Positions 5,165 to 12,829 of a DNA stretch of 13,818 nt are shown here, in pieces. Both the position numbers and the translations under genes were made by a program. The notes under the pieces were generated by a model. The model was given only the letters and a program-made list of their open reading frames with translations. It was not told the origin of the DNA and ran no database searches. Each line of letters begins with the position of its first letter. The first letter of the stretch is position 1. Source of the DNA: an uncultured Oscillospiraceae bacterium (GTDB lineage Bacteria > Bacillota > Clostridia > Oscillospirales > Acutalibacteraceae); contig CAUDCW010000027.1 of the NCBI GenBank assembly GCA_958448165.1, positions 1-13,818 of the forward strand, given 5' to 3'.

Positions 5165-6871
5165 TTATGCGGATTTTTCTGTGGGAATATACTCCACATC
5201 TACGCCCTTACGGGTGTTGGCTTTGTAGTTTTCGTCATCTGATGACGGTAGTTCCAAGTAACCGACAAAACGATAATAGATGACGATGCGTTGAGTGTAG
5301 TTCTTTTTGCCACCTTCTTTTTCGTACACATCAATGTGGTCAATAAGTTCCCGGAGCATTGGTGCGGTTAAGGATTCCATCTCCATAAACTTTCTGACAG
5401 CTTTAAGAAAGTCATCTTTGTTTTGCTCCATTTCACTGATTTTGGCAAGGCGCTCCTTGTACTCAAAAATCTTTATTTTCAGTTCAAGACGTTCAACCTC
5501 GTATTTATGGGATAGCTCCATATACATCTCATCGCTCAACTTGCCCGATACATTGTCCTCATAGGTTTTGGCGAAAAGCGAAGTGAGCATTTCATTTCGG
5601 GCGGTTGCCCGATTTAGCTCTGTTTCCAAGGTTTTCTGTTCCGCTAACATATCGGCGTTGGTTTTGTCTGCGAGGAGCTTTGCAAATTCTTCCTCGTGAG
5701 ATTCCAGATACTTTGCTAAACGACGGAGTTCCAGCATTACGACCTGTTCGATAGCGTCGGCTCGGATATAATGGCGGGTTTCGCAATTCCCACGGGTATC
5801 CTTCTTATAGTTAGAGCAGCTGAAATAATGGATTTCTTTGTTAGTGGTATTTGTGTGATACCGAAACTTGCTGCCGCAATCGGCACGGTAAAGAAAATCG
5901 CAAAACATATTCTTCTCGCCGTTTTCCTGTTTAGGAGCACGGCGCTTTGTCTTTACGACAAGCGTCTGCACCGGCTCAAAATCATCACGGCTGATAATCG
6001 GCTCGTGAACATCCTTGAAAATAACCCAGTTTTCTTTAGGATTGTCGTAGCGTTTCTTATTCTTGTATGATTTGGAATACGTCTTGAAGTTGATGATATC
6101 GCCGCAATACTCCTGCTGGGTAAGAATCTTTGTAACGGTAGTTTTGCACCATTTATATTTGTTAGGCTGTGTGACCTTACCGCCTTTACGAATACCCTTT
6201 TCTTGCCAATACGCCATAGGAAACAGCACCTTGCGCTCCTGCAATATACGGGCAATCGTTTCGTTGCTCTTACCTTCAAGCGCCATTTTGAAGATGTCAC
6301 GAACGACCTGTGCCGCTTCGGGATCAATAACCCACTTCTTAGGATTATCGGGAGATTTGATATATCCGTATGGCGGTGGAGCTAACGGCTCGCCTGTGCT
6401 ACCCCTGATACGATAGGATGATCGACATTTTTTGCTAATGTCCCTTGCGTAAAACTCGTTCAACACATTTTTGAACGGCGCAATTTCACTTTCACCTTCG
6501 TCGCTGTCGATATTATCGTTAACGGCGATGAAGCGAATATCTCTATCGGGAAAATAGGTGTCCATATAATATCCGACCATATCGTATCGCCGTCCGAGAC
6601 GGGACAGATCTTTGACAATCACCGTTGAGATATATCCGAGGTCAATGTCCTCGATAATCTTCTGAAAACCGGGACGCTCGAAATTTGTACCGGTATAGCC
6701 ATCGTCAACATAGTATCGGGTATTGGTTAGCCCATTTTCCTTTGCGAAACGTTTTAACAATTTCTTTTGATTGGCGACCGAGTTACTGTCACCTTCCACG
6801 CCGTCATCACGAGAAAGGCGGCAGTACAAGGCGGTAATGCCTGCCTTATCCTGTTTCTTCTTCGACTGCAA
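5165..6871 (-). CDS. tnpX: Large serine recombinase (TnpX/TndX-like integrase-excisionase)
   Basis: This enzyme cuts and rejoins DNA through a serine-phosphate link to integrate and excise the element. The resolvase domain is at the N-terminus, with the catalytic Ser20 in YCRLSRDD, then DDGYTGTNFERP and IVKDLSRLGR motifs. The middle recombinase domain (about residues 150-300) is followed by a zinc ribbon (about 325-370) and a long coiled coil (about 385-490). I place the start at TTG 6871, because AAGGAGG lies 6 nt upstream and the resolvase fold begins shortly after; this gives 568 residues. A frame open to ATG 6925 has no such site. The gene overlaps the TnpW-like gene by 26 nt. Arg329 (CGT) occupies the first zinc-ligand position, where the family has Cys (usual CADCG reads RADCG), so the ribbon may be weakened. 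Confidence 0.9.
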   Translation of the reverse strand: MQSKKKQDKAGITALYCRLSRDDGVEGDSNSVANQKKLLKRFAKENGLTNTRYYVDDGYTGTNFERPGFQKIIEDIDLGYISTVIVKDLSRLGRRYDMVGYYMDTYFPDRDIRFIAVNDNIDSDEGESEIAPFKNVLNEFYARDISKKCRSSYRIRGSTGEPLAPPPYGYIKSPDNPKKWVIDPEAAQVVRDIFKMALEGKSNETIARILQERKVLFPMAYWQEKGIRKGGKVTQPNKYKWCKTTVTKILTQQEYCGDIINFKTYSKSYKNKKRYDNPKENWVIFKDVHEPIISRDDFEPVQTLVVKTKRRAPKQENGEKNMFCDFLYRADCGSKFRYHTNTTNKEIHYFSCSNYKKDTRGNCETRHYIRADAIEQVVMLELRRLAKYLESHEEEFAKLLADKTNADMLAEQKTLETELNRATARNEMLTSLFAKTYEDNVSGKLSDEMYMELSHKYEVERLELKIKIFEYKERLAKISEMEQNKDDFLKAVRKFMEMESLTAPMLRELIDHIDVYEKEGGKKNYTQRIVIYYRFVGYLELPSSDDENYKANTRKGVDVEYIPTEKSA

Positions 6872-7103
6872 TGTTATCCTCCTTTCCGACAGCCGAACAC
6901 ACATTTTCTGCTGCCATAGTATCATTTTCCTTGGTGATTATCAAATGTGCGAAATCGCTGTTTATTATCCTTTTAACACAAGTCGGGAAAGAGGTGTTGT
7001 CCTCTTTCCGTCCTGTGTGCTTGAACGCCGACGACACAATGTAGGTAGCGCCGTTGACTTTGTATTCGTGTTCTCCGCCGTAAAGCGACTGAATAATGCT
7101 CAT
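6846..7103 (-). CDS. Small TnpW-like transposon protein
   Basis: This 85-residue protein lies immediately upstream of the recombinase. Its YKVNGATYIVSSAFK segment (about residues 14-28) and the following FPTCVKRIINSDF resemble the TnpW family of short proteins encoded beside TnpX in Tn4451-like elements. The function of that family is not established. The ATG at 7103 shares one base with the ParB stop codon (TAATG), and GGAGG lies about 8 nt upstream, so it is translationally coupled. Its 3' end overlaps the recombinase start and contains the recombinase ribosome site. There are no membrane or signal sequences. The C-terminal third is acidic and probably disordered. I am sure it is a gene, less sure of the family name. 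Confidence 0.7.
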   Translation of the reverse strand: MSIIQSLYGGEHEYKVNGATYIVSSAFKHTGRKEDNTSFPTCVKRIINSDFAHLIITKENDTMAAENVCSAVGKEDNIAVEEETG

Positions 7104-7945
7104 TATCTTTCCTCCCTGCTGCGCTGTCTGCGCCTATAATCGTCCTGTGCTAATTTGAGTAAGCGTTTGTAAATATCCTGTGGCGTGTATTTCTTCGGAA
7201 AATATTTACTCAGCTCGTCATACTGAAAGCTGATTTTCTCTCGCTGATTCGGTTTTTCCTCAGATATGATTTTTGATATGGTTTCACTGTCAAGTTTACC
7301 TGACTGAGAGAGCTTTTTCATTTGGATTGCCTGTGAGAGCGAGGGCGTTTTGCCCTCCAGCTCTATTGTTTCAAACAAATCCTGCTGTTCGTATTCGGTT
7401 AGATAGGATAGCTCCACGCCTACAGAAAATGCAATACGCTGTTCATCGACCATTTTGAGAATATCGGGGATGAGCTTAGTCAGACGGATATAGCGTTTTA
7501 CTGTATCTTTGCTGGTTCCCTCCTGTTCGGCAATCAGCTCAGTCGATAACTTCGGTGCAAGTTGCTCCGAAGTGAGATCGTTGCGTTGTCCTTGATGCTT
7601 GAGCGCTTCGGCTTTCAGCTTGTAAGCGAACGCCTTTTCTGACGGCAGAAGATGCTCACGGTGGAGATTGCTATCCACCACCATAATCACCGCTTAATCA
7701 CGGCTGACGGGACGAATAAAGGCAGGTACTTCTGTGAGCCCTGTCTTCTGCGCCGCACGGAAGCGGCGGTGTCCCGATATGATTTCATATTCATCTGTTG
7801 TGTCCTCTAACGGACGTACAATCAGCGGCGTCATAATGCCCTGCTCCTGAACGCTCTCAATTAAGCTGTTCATCTCATCGTTGTCAAGCACCTTGTAGGG
7901 GTGGTCTTTGAATTCGTGTAATTTGTTGATTGATATATTGGTCAT
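7103..7945 (-). pseudogene. ParB/Spo0J-like protein gene split by an in-frame TAA
   Basis: The first part (7694-7945, 83 residues) is the N-terminal ParB domain, with ISGHRRFRAAQKTGLTEVPA matching the ParB CTP-binding GxRR motif. The second part (7103-7690) continues in the same frame with VVDSNLHREHLLPSEKAFAYK and a central helix-turn-helix (EQEGTSKDTVKRYIRL). Only a TAA at 7694-7696 separates them, where an acidic or similar residue is expected (RD-stop-AV). One base change (for example GAA to TAA) explains it. A GTG at 7690 could restart translation but has no ribosome site, so any restart would rely on coupling. The full product would be about 280 residues, normal for element-borne ParB proteins, which bind DNA in partition or regulation. 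The start ATG overlaps the relaxase stop codon (ATGA). Confidence 0.82.
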
Positions 7946-9330
7946 CGTTCATAACTCCTTTGTTTTGATTTTTGATTCTGTTTTTTGTTTAAACCATAGG
8001 CTTCATTTCTTGCCTGCGTTTCTATACGGATGTTTTCTTTGATTTTCGGATTGTCCTCGATAATTGTTTCGGCGATCCGTTTGTTTTTTCGGAGCTGACG
8101 CAAGAGTGTGGTGCAATCGTCACGGCTCTTTTTTAATTCCGATATTCTGCCCTCGTCGTTACAACGGCGCAGCTTGTTGTATATCTTTTGGCGAAGCTCG
8201 GTGACTTCCTTGATTCCCTGCTCGGAGTGACTGATATAATCCCGAACGTCATCAAGCGTATTGAGCTTTTGATTAGACACCAGCGTTACCTGTCGTGAAA
8301 ACCTGTCTAAATGCCGCCACGCTTCACGCATTTCGGGCGATAAAGGTCTGCGTTGATTCCGCTTAGGTAGCTTGCCTAACAGGTAACAATAATGCAGATA
8401 GGTTGCGTATAAACCGCCAAAGCACTTGAGCAATTTAAAACTGCCACGGTACTTTACTCTCTTCGGATGAAAATCTCTTATTATTACTCTGCCAGAATGA
8501 TACTCGTCAAAATGTCTGTAGCCGTACTGTCGATAATGAACCTTGATTCTGCGGAGGATGGCGTCATTGGTATATTCTTCACCCAAGCGGTACATCCTTA
8601 CAGCCTTGTTACTGTTTACGGAGCGAATCGTCCAGTATCTTCGTCGGGGATTTGTATTGACGACATAGCCCTGACTTTTCATCACTCGATCAAAACTTGA
8701 TATGCTGTATGAATGCTCTATACCAAAGTCAATTGCTTCACGCATAAGATTGAAAGTGGTCGGTTCTCCGTTCTTCTCAGCAAAGTAAATGCTTCGGGGC
8801 GTTTTACCCTTTGGATTTTTGATTAACGTCAAACCGTACTCGGAGCAAAGCTCGTCGGATAAACCTCTAAATCGCCAATACGCTCCTTCGTTGCAGTTGA
8901 ATTTCCTGCCCGTCCACATATTGATACTATTTATGACGAAGTGGTTGTGTAGCGTACCTGTATTTAGATGAGTCGCTACCAACACCTGATGGTCGCTGCC
9001 CCACATTCTCTTGGCAAGTTCAATGCCAAGCTGATGGCATAGTTCGGGAATAACTTCACCAGTCTTAAAGCTCTGATAGGCGTGATAAGCGATGTTTCTG
9101 CCTGTTTTTCCGAAACGCTCCTGTACGGCGAGCATTTCTTTAAAAGCTGTTTCAGCATTACAGTTCACGCCTGTGACAAAACAGGTTTCTTCATTAACAG
9201 TCTTGTCGCTGCTTTCGGCGTAGTGCAGAACAGCCTTCAAATCCGACAAAACCGTTTTGTCTGGATTGGCGGCGTATTGAAGCACACGGGACAGGCTATC
9301 CTTAATTGCCCATATTTTGGTCGTTGCCAT
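7942..9330 (-). CDS. Relaxase/mobilization nuclease (MobP/VirD2-like)
   Basis: The relaxase nicks one strand at oriT and pilots it into a recipient through a helper conjugation channel. The N-terminus carries the motif LQYAANPDKT, whose Tyr20 is the likely nucleophile. The metal-binding histidines are H121, H128 and H130 in ATHLNTGTLHNHFVIN, the HUH signature. A basic middle region follows, and the last roughly 110 residues form a charged coiled coil. I start at ATG 9330 because AAGGAGG lies 6 nt upstream. The 27-nt extension to 9357 lies inside mobC and has no ribosome site. The length of 462 residues is normal for clostridial mobilizable elements. The gene overlaps mobC upstream by 29 nt and the ParB gene downstream by 4 nt. 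No lesions are seen. Confidence 0.92.
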   Translation of the reverse strand: MATTKIWAIKDSLSRVLQYAANPDKTVLSDLKAVLHYAESSDKTVNEETCFVTGVNCNAETAFKEMLAVQERFGKTGRNIAYHAYQSFKTGEVIPELCHQLGIELAKRMWGSDHQVLVATHLNTGTLHNHFVINSINMWTGRKFNCNEGAYWRFRGLSDELCSEYGLTLIKNPKGKTPRSIYFAEKNGEPTTFNLMREAIDFGIEHSYSISSFDRVMKSQGYVVNTNPRRRYWTIRSVNSNKAVRMYRLGEEYTNDAILRRIKVHYRQYGYRHFDEYHSGRVIIRDFHPKRVKYRGSFKLLKCFGGLYATYLHYCYLLGKLPKRNQRRPLSPEMREAWRHLDRFSRQVTLVSNQKLNTLDDVRDYISHSEQGIKEVTELRQKIYNKLRRCNDEGRISELKKSRDDCTTLLRQLRKNKRIAETIIEDNPKIKENIRIETQARNEAYGLNKKQNQKSKQRSYER

Positions 9331-9617
9331 TGCCGTCCTCCTTTTCGTAATAAGCATCGAGTAACCATTCTCTGATATTTATTAGGTTGACCTCGATCTC
9401 GCTTTTGGAGAACTTCGATAATTTGTTCAACAGCCATTCCGTAGCATCATACGCTCTGTGAAGTGTTGCGCTCGGAGCGGCGCAAATCTTTTGATTCAAC
9501 CCAGCTTTTCGCAAAAAAAGGCGAGAGAGAAAGCCCTGCTCGCTTGGCAAAGCGTTCCAGGGCTTTCTTCTCTTTATCCGTCACTCGGATATTGATATTT
9601 ATATTTCGTTCTAGCAT
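9302..9617 (-). pseudogene. mobC: MobC-like relaxosome gene with a frameshift in a T7 run
   Basis: MobC proteins bind oriT and help the relaxase open it. From ATG 9617 the reading is MLERNININIRVTDKEKKAL, a ribbon-helix-helix start. Further on, the frame breaks at a run of seven bases (A7 at 9513-9519 on the plus strand, T7 in the coding strand). The next frame supplies FLRKAGLNQKICAAP and a helical tail to the stop at 9302. Removing one T gives a continuous 104-residue protein, the normal size for this group. Unshifted translation stops near residue 55. Polymerase slippage on the homopolymer could restore some product; a mutation or consensus error is equally possible. The ribosome site AGAAAGGA is just upstream. 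The 3' end contains the relaxase ribosome site. Confidence 0.8.
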
Positions 9618-9645
9618 TTGATTGTCCTTTCTGTATGGGGTTTAC

Positions 9646-9698
9646 AGGGGCTTAGCCCCTTTCGGCGTTTCCGCCGTCGGTTTTGGCTTTACAAAACC
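9646..9698 (-). promoter_or_regulatory. Three consecutive hairpins in the mobC leader
   Basis: Inverted repeats lie at 9646-9660 (AGGGGCT/AGCCCCT), 9663-9676 (CGGCG/CGCCG) and 9679-9698 (GGTTTTG/CAAAACC), all within 80 nt of the mobC start. They could fold in single-stranded DNA as part of oriT or in the mRNA leader to limit mob expression. There is no T run that would make a clear terminator. Confidence 0.55.
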
Positions 9699-9711
9699 TA
9701 TGCTTGCTACA

Positions 9712-9764
9712 GTATAAGACACAGCCACGTAGTGCATTTTCTTCCGTTATGCTGTGCCTTATAC
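9712..9764. other. Candidate oriT inverted repeat
   Basis: GTATAAGACACAGC (9712-9725) and GCTGTGCCTTATAC (9751-9764) are inverted copies with one mismatch, separated by 25 nt. They lie in the only long non-coding gap of the mobilization operon, just upstream of mobC and the relaxase, where oriT of MobP systems usually lies. The nic site itself cannot be placed. Confidence 0.5.
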
Positions 9765-9826
9765 TTTATATATAGCTGTCTCAATAATCCTAAACATCTC
9801 GGTGACAAAAATGTTGTCAGTTTTTC

Positions 9827-9924
9827 GGCAAATGTCGCCGGAAACAGCGAGATTTGTACCGTATAATAATAGCGGTGACATTTTGCCTGAATATTGGCAA
9901 ACTTGTGACAGCAAAAGTGTCGCC
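9827..9924. repeat. Three related GGCAAA-TGTCGCC motifs (possible partition or relaxosome sites)
   Basis: Variants of RGCAAA(A)NTGTCRCC occur at 9827-9839 (plus), 9874-9887 (minus) and 9910-9924 (plus). A partial copy, GGTGACAAAAAT, is at 9801-9812. They lie directly after the ParR-like gene, so a centromere for ParR is plausible. MobC or promoter operators are alternatives. Confidence 0.45.
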
Positions 9925-10256
9925 TAAAAGCTATCGAGAAATTCGAGCATATTTTCGTCGGCAGCACTGTCTTTTTTCTCTGAAACAGGAACAGCCTGCT
10001 GCGGTTGAGCAATAGGCTGAGTGAGTGTAAGCAAATTCAGCAAAGGCGTGAGCGCTTTCAGATTGTCCTGAATCGTAGCGGTAACACGGTTAAGAAATCT
10101 GTCCTCGTTCTTTCGCTCCTCTATCAAATCAAGGTATTCGTTGATAGAGCGTATCGCTTCCTTGCTGATGGAACGCTCGGAATTTTGCAGATAATCATAT
10201 ACCCGTTTCTCCGATTCAACATCCAAGTTGAGGCGGAGCGTTAAATTCTTGATCAT
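9924..10256 (-). CDS. ParR-like partition adaptor (ribbon-helix-helix)
   Basis: This 110-residue protein begins NLTLRLNLDVESEKRVYDYL, a ribbon-helix-helix strand and helix that would bind DNA as a dimer. A helical middle follows, then a Pro/Gln-rich flexible linker and an acidic-hydrophobic tail ending ENMLEFLDSF. That layout (DNA-binding N-terminus, flexible linker, short C-terminal helix that contacts the actin filament) matches ParR-type adaptors. Its ATG overlaps the stop codon of the actin-like gene in an ATGA (10253-10256), the gene order expected for a parMR pair. I recognise the arrangement rather than a specific family, so the symbol is left blank. Repeated motifs just beyond its stop codon could be its binding sites. 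No lesion is seen. Confidence 0.68.
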   Translation of the reverse strand: MIKNLTLRLNLDVESEKRVYDYLQNSERSISKEAIRSINEYLDLIEERKNEDRFLNRVTATIQDNLKALTPLLNLLTLTQPIAQPQQAVPVSEKKDSAADENMLEFLDSF

Positions 10257-11178
10257 ATCGCACCGCCGTTCTTACTGAGCTTTGTGTAGGCGATATACTC
10301 ATAACCCTTTGCTGTGGCGCAAATATCGGAATTGATAAATACTCTGTCTTTATCGTACTCTCCGAAATGACGGATCAAACAACCTCCGCCACCGACAACA
10401 TACAGTTTCATCAGCTTTGGATTGTAGTCGTGCTCACGGAGCTTGCGTAAAATCTCGGCAGTATAGGCTTTCGTCGCCGTAATGATTGTCTTAGATATTC
10501 TCCATCAATATCCGCTGTGCCTTTCTTGAGGACTTCCGTAATGATACTCTCGTCAAGGTTAGTGTGGTGTTCTCTCATCATCGCTTCACGGACGGCGAGA
10601 GTACATTGATACACGCCGTATTTCTCGGTAAACATATTGAGCATATCGGGCTTACGGTCGGAAATCTTCAAGAGATTCATCGTACCGTTGCCGATGTCGC
10701 AGAGCATTGTCGTACCCTTGAATTCACCGAGCGTTTCGGCAATCGCCGCAAAGCCCTGCGGAAACAAGTCGGCTCCGATGATTTCGATATGATAATCAGT
10801 CCTGCGGAAGTTGAAATCTACTGTTCGATGTTGAAGCAGGTATTTCTTGAATTCCTCTTTTTGCCGTGTTACCCAAGTTAGCGGAAGTCCGGCGGCGATA
10901 AACACCTTTGCTTCGGTGATACGTTCACGGTTAAGCTCTCTGGCTATAGCGGCAAGGGTGAGGATATAGTAATCCTCGTCAGTAAATTTGTCCGCCGTAA
11001 ATTCCTTGTGACCAACGCCAATGGAGTAATACTTGTTATTCCAAATGAGTAGGTCGTTAGTAAACGGCGGCTCGATATCACTCACAATTACGCCTGTGGG
11101 GAAACAACAGTTTGCGGTTTTCATATTGCCGTAACCGTGGTCGATACCGATAATCTTATAATCGTTTAGTGTTTTCAT
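10253..11178 (-). pseudogene. parM: ParM/StbA-like actin ATPase gene with a single-base frameshift
   Basis: ParM proteins form ATP-driven filaments that push plasmid copies apart. The start IIGIDHGYGNMKTA is the actin-fold phosphate-1 loop, and TTMLCDIGNGTMNLLKI (about residue 155) is the phosphate-2 loop. The frame breaks near 10492-10495 in the context CTA AGA CA. One missing A (giving CTA AAG ACA) lets it continue through KLYVVGGGGCLIRHF, the adenosine-binding glycine motif, to TGA at 10253-10255. Restored, the protein has 308 residues, a normal length. As it stands, the product ends at 255 residues with a scrambled tail of about 26 residues (last codons near 10411) and lacks the adenosine motif, so it should be inactive. 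An AAAGGA ribosome site precedes the ATG. The ParR-like gene overlaps its end. Confidence 0.83.
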
Positions 11179-11182
11179 ATAA

Positions 11183-11419
11183 TCATCCTTTCAATGTTTC
11201 GTTGTAGGCGAGTATGTCGCCGTAGAGTTTTGGAAAAGCAGGCAATACGCATTTCAAAAGATAGTTGCAGTAAATGCCATACTTGCTGATCAGCTGAACG
11301 CAGCTGTGTTCTTCGCCGTCGTCGAGCAACAGACAGTTGCCGTCAATGCAGTTGCAGCACGAATGACGGACAATGCGATTTACTCTGTCGGACAGCTCTT
11401 CGGTAATTTTCAGTACCAT
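11183..11419 (-). CDS. Cysteine-rich VLP-domain protein
   Basis: This 78-residue protein matches the Cys_rich_VLP pattern found in clostridial conjugative and mobilizable elements. CCNCIDGNCLLLDDGEEHSC is followed by the IYCNYLLKCVLP segment that gives the family its name. The paired cysteines probably hold a metal, most likely zinc, and a DNA- or protein-binding role is plausible; the function is not established. The start is firm, with AAAGGAGGT 7 nt before ATG 11419. It ends 4 nt before the ParM-like start, so the two are co-transcribed. It is the first gene of the leftward operon, a position that suggests a regulator of the element. It has no signal peptide or membrane segment and no visible lesions. 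Confidence 0.8.
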   Translation of the reverse strand: MVLKITEELSDRVNRIVRHSCCNCIDGNCLLLDDGEEHSCVQLISKYGIYCNYLLKCVLPAFPKLYGDILAYNETLKG

Positions 11420-11692
11420 AGCTTGTACCTCCTTTCGTGTATTTTGGAGGGCTTTTCGTCCCTCTACTGTATTAAATACACGATAAAACGGGATTTCGGG
11501 GTTTTAAGAAAACATAGTAAAAACAAAAAAGAAAACACCTCAAAAGTGGCTTGATTACTACATAATCAGGATTTAAATATAAAATTATATACTACGGAAA
11601 ACGAAAAGCTCAAAAAATTTTTCTAAATCAGAGCAAAGGGCGTTTTATGGGACACATATTTTGATAGAATTGATAGTGAGGAGGTGTTGATT
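11420..11692. promoter_or_regulatory. Divergent control region between the two operons
   Basis: This 273-bp gap must hold the promoters for both operons. Two inverted repeats could be operators: TGTATTAAATACA (11468-11480) and TGATTA/TAATCA (11552-11557 and 11563-11568). On the plus strand, TTGATT (11551-11556) is followed by the AT-rich TAAATATAAAAT, a weak -35/-10 candidate. No promoter here is close to consensus, which would fit control by an activator or by an element-encoded sigma factor. Confidence 0.45.
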
Positions 11693-12829
11693 ATGGAAAA
11701 AATCAGCTTTTTCAGTGCCGATTTTCGTGACGGAAGAATACGAATTGGCAACAAATCTTATCTTGCAGGTACGTTCGCTACACACCTTTTGAATCAATAC
11801 TATAAGGACGATACGGCGGCTCGGATGGCTGTATACAAACAATACAGCTGGCATTTATACGATACGATCTCTGCCGGTTATCTTGATAACAATGATGTTT
11901 TACACTCCGGGTGGGAGATCCGGCAAACCTTAAAAACCTTACCCAAGCTGCAACCGTTCACTAAGCTGGATGTTGAAGCAGAGCGTATTAGAATATCTGA
12001 ACTTTTCACAGAAGAAAATGCAAACTTTATCCGAGAGCATTTCAATACAAAGGCTCAGATTTTAGCTATGGGAATCAATGAATCTGCTTTGGATTTACTG
12101 CCGATCGAAATAGATAAAGTTCAGCAAAAAACAGCGGATAACCTACTTGATGATATGATGACAACGCTGACTTTTTATGATCGTATCAGCAACGATATGA
12201 GAGAAGCGTTTGAGGGCTTAACTGAGTTTTGTAACAGACTTGATGAAGCGGAACGCTTTGACGAGCCGCATCTATTACCGATTGCATTGGATATATTCGG
12301 CAATGAAAAACTTGATGTAACATCCGAGTATGTCGCTATGCGAAAGACAGCTAAAAGCAAAACGATGGTTACGGCGAGAAGGATGTTTTTTGATAATTAC
12401 TACAGCTTTGTTCTGACAGATTTCTTCGAGGGGTTGCATTACGGTCATTATCCGAGAAGGTGTCCGATCTGCAAGCGCTATTTCCTGATGACTTCCGCAA
12501 GGCGGCAAGTGTATTGCAACGGAACTGCGCCCTATACGCTGAAAGGAAAACCAATCACCTGCCGTGAATATGCGGCGAGGATGAAGGAAAAGGAGCTTTC
12601 CGAAGGCAATCCAATCAATCCAATTTACAAGAGTCGCTGCTCTGCAATTCGTGTAGAACAAAAAAGAAGCACCATCACAGCAGAGTTTGCTGCAATGGCG
12701 CTGAAGGTTGCTAAAGAGTATTGGCAAAGGGCAAAGTTTGATGACGATTATGCTAACGGTCAATACAAAGCAGATATGAAGCGTGAAAATTTATATATGG
12801 AAACGGACAGGAGATTAAAGCAAAAGTGA
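11693..12829 (+). CDS. DUF6076-like protein with a C-terminal zinc-finger motif
   Basis: This 378-residue protein is of unknown function. The N-terminal two thirds is mostly helical, and near residue 256 there is a compact CPICKRYFLMTSARRQVYCN motif followed about 20 residues later by another Cys (TCREYAARM). Together these could bind zinc, as in the DUF6076 proteins I associate with clostridial mobile elements (recognition from memory). The start is ATG 11693, with GAGGAGGTG ending 6 nt upstream; GTG 11684 lies within that ribosome site. Its last bases (GTGA) are shared with the start of the sigma-like gene, so the two are translationally coupled. A basic zinc-finger plus a sigma-like partner suggests gene control on the element, but that is inference. 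No lesion is present. Confidence 0.75.
   Translation: MEKISFFSADFRDGRIRIGNKSYLAGTFATHLLNQYYKDDTAARMAVYKQYSWHLYDTISAGYLDNNDVLHSGWEIRQTLKTLPKLQPFTKLDVEAERIRISELFTEENANFIREHFNTKAQILAMGINESALDLLPIEIDKVQQKTADNLLDDMMTTLTFYDRISNDMREAFEGLTEFCNRLDEAERFDEPHLLPIALDIFGNEKLDVTSEYVAMRKTAKSKTMVTARRMFFDNYYSFVLTDFFEGLHYGHYPRRCPICKRYFLMTSARRQVYCNGTAPYTLKGKPITCREYAARMKEKELSEGNPINPIYKSRCSAIRVEQKRSTITAEFAAMALKVAKEYWQRAKFDDDYANGQYKADMKRENLYMETDRRLKQK

Noticed and set aside
5953..6327. Antisense and alternate-frame reading frames of 60-124 codons within the recombinase gene
   Set aside because: The recombinase frame has recognisable domains along its whole length; the others are low-complexity shadows with no start signals.
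9707..10012. A 101-residue minus-strand frame across the oriT-like gap
   Set aside because: It overlaps the ParR-like gene and the repeats, has no ribosome site and an unlikely composition (rich in Cys, His, Phe); the gap reads as non-coding.
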